Source: an uncultured Chitinophagaceae bacterium (lineage in GTDB: Bacteria; Bacteroidota; Bacteroidia; Chitinophagales; Chitinophagaceae). Taken from it: a stretch of 64,000 nucleotides of DNA. Of the stretch, positions 9,540 through 17,608 are shown piece after piece; position 1 is the first letter of the stretch, and every line of letters starts with the position of its first letter. The stretch spans positions 186,001 to 250,000 of the forward strand of contig CALGAP010000011.1 of NCBI GenBank assembly GCA_937958995.1, in the 5' to 3' direction. The translations under genes were made by a program, and so were the position numbers. A model generated the notes under the pieces. It was not told where the DNA came from and searched no databases. It saw nothing but the letters and a program-made list of their open reading frames with translations.

Positions 9540-12500
9540 ATGAATATACGAACCATCTTACTGCTGTTGATCGCATGCCTTGCTGCTGGTACCGTCACCC
9601 GGGCCCAAACCATTACATACACAAAGAAAAACGCTTCCCTCAAAGACATACTTAAAGTTGTGCAGCGCCAGGCCGGCTATGGTCACATCTTCAAAGGCGA
9701 AACCGCCGAACGCATGCGCCGCGTAAATATTTCAGTAAGAAACGCTTCCGTAAAAGAGGTGCTCGACGAATTCTTTCGCGACCAGCCTTATACATACACC
9801 ATCATCGGCCAGCTGATCTCCATTCAGCCGAAAGAACCACTACCTTCAGATATTTACACCGTAAGCGGCCGGATCGTCAACGAATCCAACGAACCCGTGC
9901 CCGGCGCCACTATCAGGGTGAAGGGCGCCAATCGCATAATAGCGGGTAATGATGACGGAGAATTCCTGATACCCGATATTTCCAAAACGGCCACACTGAT
10001 CATTTCCACCGTGAACTATGAACCGCTGGAATTACAATTGTCGGGCCAGCCCATGGCACATATCCAGTTAAAAAAGCGCGTCAGCGAATTGTCTGAGGTG
10101 TCGGTAGTGGCCACCGGCTACCAGACTATCGCGAAGGAAAGAAGTGCAGGTTCATATACCAAAATCAACAATGATCTTTTCAATCGCCGGGTGTCACCCA
10201 ACGTCCTGGACAGGCTGGATGATGTGACGCCTGGAATGATCATGAACAAAAATATTGTTTCGGGTACCAACCAGTCTTCGCGTACCATCCGCGGCCGCAG
10301 CACCATCTTTTCGAATGCGGAGCCACTGATCGTAATCGATAATTTTCCCTTGATCGGCGATCCCGGAAATATCAACCCCAACGACATCGAAAGCATCACC
10401 ATTTTGAAAGATGCCAGTGCCGCTTCAATCTGGGGAGCTTTTGCCGGCAATGGCGTAATTGTAATCACCACCAGGAAGGGAAGATACCGGCAGGAACCGC
10501 GCCTGCAGGTGAATACCAATTTCACCGTTGGTGAGAAACCCGACGCGTGGTACAAACCGGTTCTAAGCTCAAAAGACTACATCGCGCTGGAAAGAGATTT
10601 ATTCGAACGCGGTTTTTATGACGGCCAGGAAAGTGATCCATTGCGGACGGCGCTCTCGCCGGTGGTGGAATCGCTGATCGAGCATAGAGATGGAATTATT
10701 TCCGGCACGGAACTGGAATCGAGGCTTGCGCGCTGGGAGAAAATCGATACGCGCAAGGAAATCGATAAATATTTATACCAACCCAGTATCAACCAGCAAT
10801 ACGCCATCAATGTAAGCGGTGGCGGGCACAATAACAATTACTACTTATCAGCCGGTTTTGATAACAACAGGCACAACCTGGTAGGAAATAATACCCAGCG
10901 AGTAACCCTGAATGCGAGCAATTCATATGCGTGGTTTAAGAACAGGCTGGAGTTAAGTACGGCGATTGCGTTTTCGGAGAGTAAGATTGAGAACAATCAT
11001 GTGTATGAGAATTACAATCAATATCCTTACCTGGAATTCTTCGATGAAAGCGGGAATCCACAACCCATCCCCTTTGGCATTCGGCAATCGTTTAAGAACA
11101 CTTTGAATTATGATACCTTGCTGAATTGGAATTTTAATCCAATAGAAGACATACGTGCCGCTGATAATACTTACAAAGTAGCCGACTACAGGGTAAATGC
11201 TGGATTGAAATATAAGATTTCAAAAAGCCTGGTGGCGAATATTTTGTACCAATTCAACAGGGGGCGTTTAGACCAGGTGGAAAATAAGAACCTCAACACC
11301 TACTTCACGCGGGATATGATCAACCGGTTCACGCAGATAGAGGGTGGTGAGATTTTTTATAGGGTTCCCAAGGGAGCCATCGGAAATCTGAATGAAGAGA
11401 GTTATAAGGCTCATAACATTCGTGCACAGTTGAATTTCGCACGTAGTTGGGTTGACCTGCATAAACAGTCACATAACATTGCAGCGGTGGGAGGAATAGA
11501 AGTCAGAGATATCAGGGGGGAGATACACACCAGGCGCATATTTGACTACAAGAAGGGAAGTTCTATGGGTTACGAAATCGATGATAGTACTTATTTCCCT
11601 TTGTATCATGCTCCATATTTGTCTGATCGTATACCCAACCCAAAGTTCGACTTAATGACCATTGACAGGTATATTTCTTACTACGTATCGGCAGCATATA
11701 CCTACCGGGAAAAATACACTTTGTCTGCCAGTGCAAGAAAAGATGAATCTAATTTGTTTGGTGTCAGAACAAACCAGAAGGGCATTCCCTTGTATTCGAT
11801 CGGCGCAGGCTGGGACATAAGCAGAGAGCATTTTTTTACATCGAAATGGATAAACTTCCTGAAAATTCGCGCCACGCATGGTTACAATGGAAACGTGAAT
11901 AAATCAGTCTCTGCCTACACAACAGCAAAGCTGGTGCCTTCCAATTCCTATGGAGTTATGGCAGGAACCATTGTAAATCCTCCCAACCCAGATTTGCGCT
12001 GGGAAAAGATCCAGATAACCAACTTCGGTATTGATTTCAGAACAACAGGAGAGATCATTGAAGGCAGTATAGAATACTATATTAAAAAAGGAACCGATCT
12101 TATCGGCTTGACTCGTATTGATCCGACGAATGGCGTATCCGAGTTTACGGGTAACGTAGCCTCCATGAAAGGATCGGGCTTTGATATATCGATTACCACC
12201 AGAAATATCAACAGGCAGATAAAATGGTCTACCATCCTGCTGTTCAATCATGCCATTGACAAGATCACCAACTACGGCACCAGGTATGCGACTATTGCGG
12301 AATATTACAATGCTACTAAACTAAATCCGCTTGCCGACAGACCACTGTATGCAGTATATGCATTAAAATGGGAAGGCCTGGATCCGTTAACGGGCGACCC
12401 ACGCGGCAGGCTTAATGGATCAATCAGCACGGACTACAATAGTATTCTAAGCTCTACCAACTTAAAGGATCTGATTTATGTTGGACCTGCAAACCCAACT

Positions 12501-12977
12501 CTTTTTGGCGCACTCAGAAATGTAATCTCGTGGCGGCAATTTGAACTTTCCCTCAATATCACCTGGAGAGCCGGACATTACTTCAGGAGACCAACAATTG
12601 AATATTTAAATACCTTCTACGGCTTTTCGCCGGGGCATATTGATTATGTCAATCGCTGGCAAAAGCCCGGCGATGAGCTGGTGACCTATATTCCTTCATC
12701 TAATTATAGCTATAGTATCTCTCGCGATGAATTCTTTGAAAATTCTGAAGTGTTAGTAGAAAAAGGTGACAATATTCGATTACAGGATATCCGGGTAAGT
12801 TATGAAATGAATAGATCGCAAAGTAGAAAATTGCTAATGCAGTCGCTAAGCATATATTTCTATGTGAACAATGTTGGACTTTTATGGAAAGCTACCAAAC
12901 ATGATATCGACCCTGACTACTATACAAGCATCCCCAATCCGCGTACGTGGACCATGGGGATAAAAATGGAGTTTTAA
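9540..12977 (+). CDS. SusC/RagA-type TonB-dependent outer-membrane receptor with STN signalling domain
   Basis: A 1,145-residue outer-membrane importer. In order: signal peptide (1-22), STN/secretin-like domain (about 25-97) that contacts FecR, carboxypeptidase-regulatory-like domain (about 107-180, YTVSGRIVNESNEPVPGATI), plug (about 190-330, with PNDIESITILKDASAASIWG and GVIVITTRKG, the SusC signature), then a 22-strand beta barrel ending in an aromatic-rich strand (TMGIKMEF). With the SusD partner starting 11 bases downstream it forms a pedal-bin transporter powered by TonB. The STN domain and the adjacent sigma/anti-sigma pair predict substrate-induced self-regulation. No glycoside hydrolase flanks it, so the substrate (glycan, peptide or other) cannot be named. 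Confidence 0.96.
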   Translation: MNIRTILLLLIACLAAGTVTRAQTITYTKKNASLKDILKVVQRQAGYGHIFKGETAERMRRVNISVRNASVKEVLDEFFRDQPYTYTIIGQLISIQPKEPLPSDIYTVSGRIVNESNEPVPGATIRVKGANRIIAGNDDGEFLIPDISKTATLIISTVNYEPLELQLSGQPMAHIQLKKRVSELSEVSVVATGYQTIAKERSAGSYTKINNDLFNRRVSPNVLDRLDDVTPGMIMNKNIVSGTNQSSRTIRGRSTIFSNAEPLIVIDNFPLIGDPGNINPNDIESITILKDASAASIWGAFAGNGVIVITTRKGRYRQEPRLQVNTNFTVGEKPDAWYKPVLSSKDYIALERDLFERGFYDGQESDPLRTALSPVVESLIEHRDGIISGTELESRLARWEKIDTRKEIDKYLYQPSINQQYAINVSGGGHNNNYYLSAGFDNNRHNLVGNNTQRVTLNASNSYAWFKNRLELSTAIAFSESKIENNHVYENYNQYPYLEFFDESGNPQPIPFGIRQSFKNTLNYDTLLNWNFNPIEDIRAADNTYKVADYRVNAGLKYKISKSLVANILYQFNRGRLDQVENKNLNTYFTRDMINRFTQIEGGEIFYRVPKGAIGNLNEESYKAHNIRAQLNFARSWVDLHKQSHNIAAVGGIEVRDIRGEIHTRRIFDYKKGSSMGYEIDDSTYFPLYHAPYLSDRIPNPKFDLMTIDRYISYYVSAAYTYREKYTLSASARKDESNLFGVRTNQKGIPLYSIGAGWDISREHFFTSKWINFLKIRATHGYNGNVNKSVSAYTTAKLVPSNSYGVMAGTIVNPPNPDLRWEKIQITNFGIDFRTTGEIIEGSIEYYIKKGTDLIGLTRIDPTNGVSEFTGNVASMKGSGFDISITTRNINRQIKWSTILLFNHAIDKITNYGTRYATIAEYYNATKLNPLADRPLYAVYALKWEGLDPLTGDPRGRLNGSISTDYNSILSSTNLKDLIYVGPANPTLFGALRNVISWRQFELSLNITWRAGHYFRRPTIEYLNTFYGFSPGHIDYVNRWQKPGDELVTYIPSSNYSYSISRDEFFENSEVLVEKGDNIRLQDIRVSYEMNRSQSRKLLMQSLSIYFYVNNVGLLWKATKHDIDPDYYTSIPNPRTWTMGIKMEF

Positions 12978-12988
12978 AAAATTGCCGG

Positions 12989-14371
12989 ATGTCGAGAATT
13001 AACTACTACCATATTCTGCTATTATTTATTTACAGCTGCGCGTTGGTCTCTTGCAACAAGAGAGAATTCCTGGAGGAAATTCCTTCATCAGACATTTTTG
13101 TTCCCACTACATTAGATGATTTTCAGGCTTTGCTGGATGCAGACATTGTAATGTGTGAAACGCCCATGATGGGAGAGATTTCTGCCGATAACTATCGTAT
13201 CACCGATGCCTTTTACAATAGCCTGCAAACCCACGAGCGTGCCTGCTACACCTGGGAAGAAAATATCTATCAATACAACGAGCTATTTATTGGGGATTGG
13301 AACAAACCTTATGAACAGGTATTATATACTAACATAGTTCTTGACGGACTAAAGAAAATAAAACCTGGTCCGGGTAACCAAACGCAATGGAACACGGTTT
13401 ATGGATCAGCATTGTTTATGAGAGCCTACGCTTTTTATAATCTCGCTCAGGTCTTTTGTCCCGCTTTCGACAAAAACATTTCGCCTCACGACAATCTGTA
13501 CGGAATTCCCCTAAGACAAAGTGCCAATATCGGCGCCGTTCCCAGAAGCACCGTAACTGAAACTTATGAACTGATAACTGCCAATCTGCAAGAAGCCGCT
13601 TCGAGGCTTCCCATAGCAATTGATGCGGAACATCTTAACAGGCCATCAAGAGCGGCAGCCTACGCCATGCTGGCAAGAGTATACTTGAGCATGAGAGAGT
13701 ACGATAAGGCTCTCCTCTATGCTGATAGTTGCCTGGATCTTCATAATAGTTTAATTGACTTCAATACCATCAACGGTTCAAGCAGTCTTCCTTTCCTGCG
13801 GAATAATCCAGAAACACTATATCAAAGCAGGCTGCTTGCTGCAACTAACATTTTGAAGGCAGTTGTATCTCCATTCTGCTTCGTGGATTCCGGCTTATAC
13901 AATTCCTACAATGAAAATGACTTGCGCAAATCCATTTACTATACATCGTCCATGAACCTGAAAGGCACCTACACTGGTTCAGTGTTTTTGTTTTCAGGTC
14001 TTGCTACTGACGAAATTTATTGTATCAAAGCTGAATGCCTTGCGCGCGCTGGTAATGTAAACGGTGCGATGAATACGCTGAATCAACTCCTTGAAAAAAG
14101 GTGGGCGGCCGGAACATTTACACCTTTGGTGGCGGCAAACAAGCAAGAGGCATTAGGTATTATCCTCGAAGAAAGACGAAAAGAGTTGCCATTTCGCGGC
14201 GTCAGATGGTCAGATCTCCGCAGGCTCAATAAGGAGGGATGGAATATAACCCTGCGAAGGTTTGTTAATGGCAATTTGGTTGAGTTGCCGCCAAACAGTA
14301 AGAAATATGTTCTGCCTCTACCAAACGACGTGATCGAGTTCACCCACTTTGAACAATACGGCCGGCATTAG
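12989..14371 (+). CDS. RagB/SusD family nutrient-uptake lipoprotein
   Basis: A 460-residue surface lipoprotein. I start it at ATG 12989 (MSRINYYHILLLFIYSCALVSC); the earlier ATG at 12947 would overlap the end of susC and lacks a signal peptide. The lipobox LVSC places the lipid-bearing Cys near residue 22. TPR-like helices follow (YGSALFMRAYAFYNLAQVFCPAFD, RAAAYAMLARVYLSMREYDKALLYADSCL), and the C-terminus has the SusD signature EERRKELPFRGVRWSDLRRLN. It caps the SusC barrel and binds substrate. The length is slightly short for the family. Co-transcription with susC is near certain. Confidence 0.95.
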   Translation: MSRINYYHILLLFIYSCALVSCNKREFLEEIPSSDIFVPTTLDDFQALLDADIVMCETPMMGEISADNYRITDAFYNSLQTHERACYTWEENIYQYNELFIGDWNKPYEQVLYTNIVLDGLKKIKPGPGNQTQWNTVYGSALFMRAYAFYNLAQVFCPAFDKNISPHDNLYGIPLRQSANIGAVPRSTVTETYELITANLQEAASRLPIAIDAEHLNRPSRAAAYAMLARVYLSMREYDKALLYADSCLDLHNSLIDFNTINGSSSLPFLRNNPETLYQSRLLAATNILKAVVSPFCFVDSGLYNSYNENDLRKSIYYTSSMNLKGTYTGSVFLFSGLATDEIYCIKAECLARAGNVNGAMNTLNQLLEKRWAAGTFTPLVAANKQEALGIILEERRKELPFRGVRWSDLRRLNKEGWNITLRRFVNGNLVELPPNSKKYVLPLPNDVIEFTHFEQYGRH

Positions 14372-14383
14372 TCCATTAATACA

Positions 14384-14410
14384 TAAAAAAAAACCTCCCC
14401 GAAGGGAGGT
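14384..14410 (-). terminator. Rho-independent terminator reading leftwards
   Basis: Stem ACCTCCC/GGGAGGT (14393-14399 with 14404-14410) closes a CGAA tetraloop. The A-rich run at 14384-14393 is a U tract for minus-strand transcripts, so it best terminates messages from the secreted-peptide gene at 14647-14919. It is only weakly suited to ending the susCD message. Confidence 0.7.
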
Positions 14411-14580
14411 GCACTAATCAAATACCATCGACCATTAAACCTTATCCTTAGCGTGAATATATAGACATTTCCGGAAAAATTGATAATTGTTTGAAAAATC
14501 TATTCTCCCGCCAGCGAAAAATGCATGTACAAGAACCTTGTGATCAAAGGGTTAAATATTTAATCATGTAAACCACGGAA

Positions 14581-14621
14581 AAGGTTGACCATACGGCACC
14601 TTGCCAGATATGGTCAACCTT
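14581..14621. repeat. Perfect 12-bp inverted repeat (hairpin)
   Basis: AAGGTTGACCAT at 14581-14592 is perfectly complementary to ATGGTCAACCTT at 14610-14621, with a 17-base loop. It lies 26 bases past the stop of the minus-strand secreted-peptide gene and may stabilise the 3' end or assist termination. No clear U tract follows. Confidence 0.65.
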
Positions 14622-14646
14622 CATTATCGGCGCATATAAGGTTTCC

Positions 14647-14919
14647 TTATTTTATTGCAAATACAAAGCGAAAAAACCCGCTGCGGCACGCCACATAGTT
14701 GGGCTGCATGGGATGCGGTTTGTAGTATGTACAGGTATTTGATGGGGCCCACTCACAAATCCAGCCAACGCCAAACTCACCAGGTACCGGCACATACCCT
14801 GTCCCATTGTAATAATACTGCTGTGCATACTCACAGCCAGGATCTGGCCTGCTTGCCAGCGCCCCGCCTACGCCTGCTACGAGGGCCAGCGCAATGAATA
14901 CCAGCTTTAATCTTTTCAT
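14647..14919 (-). CDS. Small secreted four-cysteine protein, DUF6520-like
   Basis: A 90-residue product. The signal peptide (MKRLKLVFIALALVAGVGGALA, cleavage about residue 22) leaves a mature peptide of about 68 residues with four cysteines, at GCEY, WICEW, NTCTYY and VACRSG. It is rich in Tyr, Pro and Gly (QQYYYNGTGYVPVPGEFGVGW). Signal peptide and Tyr/Cys pattern match what I know as the DUF6520 family of Bacteroidota; its function is unknown. A MauE/DoxX-like membrane protein is encoded upstream on the same strand, an association that suggests cysteine redox chemistry, but this is inference. A hairpin follows 26 bases past the stop. Confidence 0.8.
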   Translation of the reverse strand: MKRLKLVFIALALVAGVGGALASRPDPGCEYAQQYYYNGTGYVPVPGEFGVGWICEWAPSNTCTYYKPHPMQPNYVACRSGFFRFVFAIK

Positions 14920-15515
14920 AATGTTTTTCTTTTTTTGATATGAGTTAATGGTCGCCTACTATTTTAAAGGTTTTCGGCTTTCCCTTGCGCCAGGTGGCAA
15001 AACCGCTAGTACTTTGCACCCGGCTGTTTCGCAGGATAAGGCTTTTCTCCGCGTTTTGTTTTACCTGCCACCCCAACGCATTCAAGATTTAGCGGAGCAG
15101 GTATCCGCTAGCTACCTGCAATCTTGAATGACACCCAGGGTTTGCGGAAGGCAGGTATCCACCCCCACCCCGGCTCGGACCACTTGCAGCCCAACCCGTA
15201 CCGATCGCTTACAGGCGGGCGACAAATGCAAAACCAGTAAATGCAGAAGTGAATTTCTATCCGCCCTTGCATGGCCATTACAAGCATCGGATAGTGCGTA
15301 CTTCAAGGGTAAGGCTGCTGCTGTCTTGTCTCACCGGCTTGCGCGTGCCGGATCAACGGGCGGAGACAACATCCGCCGGCCGCTCGCGCGACCAATAAGT
15401 TCTGATAAAAACCCTATACGTACTTCCCTCGCGGGAGGTTTACATGACAGTACTCGCTGCAACAGTTTCGGCAAACAATCTTTTCAAGGGGTATATCCAG
15501 GCACAACCACATCTG
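14920..15515. other. Structured spacer between the secreted peptide and the MauE-like gene
   Basis: Almost 600 bases, more GC-rich than its flanks, with no convincing gene. The open plus-strand frame at 15128-15616 has low-complexity Ser/Thr/Arg/Pro composition, overlaps the MauE-like gene and lacks domain resemblance. Small inverted repeats are frequent: CCGGC/GCCGG near 15341-15358, GGCGGA/TCCGCC near 15360-15378, CCC-TCGC-GGG near 15423-15437, and the large structure at 15079-15130. A long leader RNA for the downstream peptide gene is possible. Confidence 0.45.
15079..15130. repeat. Compound inverted repeat able to form a pseudoknot
   Basis: CATTCAAGATT (15079-15089) pairs perfectly with AATCTTGAATG (15120-15130). 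Inside, GCAGGTA (15097-15103) pairs with TACCTGC (15113-15119). The unpaired left strand TAGCGGA (15090-15096) is perfectly complementary to loop bases TCCGCTA (15104-15110). This gives 11 + 7 bp of stacked stem plus a 7-bp loop-bulge pairing, or two mutually exclusive hairpins. It lies about 160 bases upstream of the secreted-peptide gene. Confidence 0.7.
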
Positions 15516-15968
15516 TCAGCCCGCCACTACCATCGGCTTTGACGGCCCGCTCTTGCCGGTCTTGCCACGGTGCAATAGCAGACCCACCAACGAAATCACC
15601 ACAAAAAACAGGTTGATGTATAATTGCTGTGTCCAGTTTAATTCTTTACTGATACCTCCGCAGGAACAAGGGATGTAGGCAAAAAATTTCAGCAACACTG
15701 CCGCATTGTAAAGGCTGAATGCCGACATCAGTATAAGCGAAGCTAAAAAACCCACCCTGCGCGTACGTTCAAACATCACCGCAATAGCAATCAATACCAA
15801 TAGCGGAGGAATGGAATAAATGATCCATGGCGTCAACCAATTAGGAAAAGGTTGATTATCGATCTCGTTCTTGAATGTCCTGAATGCAAACCATTTGCTG
15901 AAGGCTACATACAGGAAGAGCGACATTAGCAGAAAACTGATCAGTTCAATAATGAGCTTTCGTTTCAT
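15516..15968 (-). CDS. MauE/DoxX-like redox-associated membrane protein
   Basis: A 150-residue integral membrane protein with four predicted helices (about 6-28, 47-66, 72-95, 117-138). A conserved-looking CxC segment, YIPCSCGGISKELNW (about 98-112), sits in the loop before the last helix. This is typical of MauE/DoxX-family proteins, which are thought to support disulfide or thiol handling in the envelope. The next gene on this strand, about 600 bases away, encodes a secreted four-cysteine peptide, a neighbourhood I associate with this family in Bacteroidota. The substrate is unknown. Its ATG lies 6 bases after the stop of a possible decayed reading frame. Confidence 0.75.
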   Translation of the reverse strand: MKRKLIIELISFLLMSLFLYVAFSKWFAFRTFKNEIDNQPFPNWLTPWIIYSIPPLLVLIAIAVMFERTRRVGFLASLILMSAFSLYNAAVLLKFFAYIPCSCGGISKELNWTQQLYINLFFVVISLVGLLLHRGKTGKSGPSKPMVVAG

Positions 15969-15974
15969 CCGGAT

Positions 15975-16150
15975 TTAGGAGTAGTTTAAATGATCAATAG
16001 CATTAACCAGTTTATTACGATCACGCACATAGCGCGTCCATAAGTTTCCACAATGATAGTAGTGTTGTTGCCGGAAGCAGGATAAGGAAAGGTAGCATAC
16101 TCAGAAAAGAATTTGTGCAGGATAAAGAAATCGGTAGTGTCCAAAAATAA
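15975..16150 (-). pseudogene. Possible frameshifted gene remnant upstream of the MauE-like gene
   Basis: On the minus strand one frame reads LDTTDFFILHKFFSEYATF and continues PYPASGNNTTIIVET. An overlapping second frame reads LWTRYVRDRNKLVNAIDHL and ends NYS-stop at 15975, six bases before the MauE-like ATG. Both look protein-like and join with one frameshift near 16045. No start or upstream continuation is visible. The family is not recognised; this may be the 3' end of a decayed operon member. Confidence 0.35.
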
Positions 16151-16464
16151 TATATTCAACTCCAAATTAAGTCATTAGGCAATTAAAATGTCTGATACTA
16201 ATTTCACCTTAATGGTCAACACTTACTCACGCGATTCCATATTGCAAGCCGGTCATCTGCTGTATTACAAAAAGTAATTACATAATGCAAACTTTATGCC
16301 TGCTCAAATTTTTTTCTGTGTAGAATTACCCGGAAATGATCAGAATTTCTTACCAAAAATTGGGCCTATCCATAGCTTCATCTTAAAAAAATATTTTCTT
16401 TTACTAACATTCATTAGCCACAGGCAGCCTCGGAATGAGTATCTTTTCAGTTCAATTCCTGATT

Positions 16465-17316
16465 ATGGCAACAAGAAGATCGTTTTTTAAAAATGCGGCC
16501 CTCGGACTGGCAGCATCCGCAATGCCCGCATCCGTTATCCGCAGCAGTGAGATCATCAAACCCGCACAAAACCAAAAGCCACTCACCCTCGGCATGGCCG
16601 GCTATACCTTTCGGCATTTCAACATTAAAGACAGCATAGCCATGATGCAGCGCGTGGGAATCATTCATACGACGCTCAAAGATTTTCATTTGCCCTACGA
16701 CAGCAGCCCGGAAAAAATAAAAGAGATTATGGGCCAATTTAAAAATGCGGGCATCAATGTGTACGGGCTGGGCGTGATATATATGAAAACAAATGACGAA
16801 GTGGACCGCATGTTTGCCTACGCAAAAAATGCCGGCGTAGAAATGATCGTGGGCGTACCCACTTACGAATTGCTGAATTATACGGAACAAAAAGTAAAAG
16901 AAACCAATATCAGGATCGCGATTCATAACCACGGTCCCGAAGACAAACTCTATCCCAGTCCCAAAGACGTGTACGATCGCATCAAAAATATGGACAAGCG
17001 CGTAGGACTCTGCATCGATATTGGTCATGCTTTCCGCGCCGGCGCCGATCCTGCCCAATGCATCATCGATTACGCTTCGCGGGTTTTCGACCTGCATATC
17101 AAAGACGTGACGGCCCAGGAAAAAGACGCCAAAGTGATCGAACTCGGCCGCGGCGCCATCAATATTCCGGCCGTGGTAAAAGCATTGCAGAAAATAAATT
17201 ATGCCGGCAAATGCAGTTTCGAATATGAGAAGGATATGAAAGACCCATTGCCGGGACTTGCCGAGTCGGCAGGCTATTTCAGGGGCGTGATGGCTGCCAC
17301 CTCAGCAAGCGCCTAA
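16465..17316 (+). CDS. Tat-exported sugar phosphate isomerase/epimerase-like TIM-barrel protein
   Basis: A 283-residue protein. I start it at ATG 16465 (MATRRSFFKNAALGLAASAMP), which places a twin-arginine motif (TRRSFFK) and hydrophobic stretch at the N-terminus. The mature part is an AP-endonuclease-2-like xylose-isomerase TIM barrel: IRIAIHNHGPEDKLYPSPKDV, VGLCIDIGHAFRAGADP and VFDLHIKDV hold the usual His/Asp/Glu metal-binding positions, and CSFEYEKD supplies a late Glu. Such periplasmic members often act on inositols or sugars, but the substrate is not predictable. It is monocistronic, followed by a repeat and a strong terminator. Confidence 0.88.
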   Translation: MATRRSFFKNAALGLAASAMPASVIRSSEIIKPAQNQKPLTLGMAGYTFRHFNIKDSIAMMQRVGIIHTTLKDFHLPYDSSPEKIKEIMGQFKNAGINVYGLGVIYMKTNDEVDRMFAYAKNAGVEMIVGVPTYELLNYTEQKVKETNIRIAIHNHGPEDKLYPSPKDVYDRIKNMDKRVGLCIDIGHAFRAGADPAQCIIDYASRVFDLHIKDVTAQEKDAKVIELGRGAINIPAVVKALQKINYAGKCSFEYEKDMKDPLPGLAESAGYFRGVMAATSASA

Positions 17317-17320
17317 AACG

Positions 17321-17396
17321 GGTGGCCCACCCACTACCTGGCCTTTCCTCAGGACGGTCAAGTGACGAGTGGCTCACCTGTGACCTGGCCTTCCGT
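17321..17396. repeat. REP-like intergenic palindromic repeat, copy A
   Basis: Two half-units: GGTGGCCCACCC...ACCTGGCC, then GGTCAAGTG...GTGGCTCACC followed by TGTGACCTGGCC and TTCCG. The second unit aligns base for base with copies at 46411-46454 and 54571-54613 over about 43 bases. It sits between a stop codon and the terminator, as REP elements usually do. Confidence 0.75.
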
Positions 17397-17418
17397 TTTG
17401 CAAATCGAAATGAAACAG

Positions 17419-17450
17419 AACTGCCCCCGTTGTGCGGGGGCAGTTTTTTG
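17419..17450 (+). terminator. Strong intrinsic terminator of the TIM-barrel gene
   Basis: An 11-bp perfect stem AACTGCCCCCG/CGGGGGCAGTT (17419-17429 with 17435-17445), loop TTGTG, followed by a run of six T. Confidence 0.9.
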
Positions 17451-17608
17451 TCGTGCTTTATGCACGGCTTGCTTCAAACTTAACCACAGCTATTTTATAG
17501 AGCGTTTACTCGTTGTGTTTCCAGAAACACTAGCAGAAAAAACATGCCAGGAGGTCAATAGTTTTAGAACGATTTGTTAAAGCAAAATGCAAACGCTGAT
17601 AACCAGTG

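Noticed and set aside
15079..15130. Integron attC or IS200/605 end
   Set aside because: No RYYYAAC/GTTRRRY core boxes and no integrase or Y1 transposase in the window, so left as an unclassified structure.
15128..15616. 162-codon plus-strand open frame in the spacer
   Set aside because: Ser/Thr/Arg/Pro-rich low-complexity product, runs into the opposite-strand MauE-like gene, and contains several inverted repeats; treated as non-coding.
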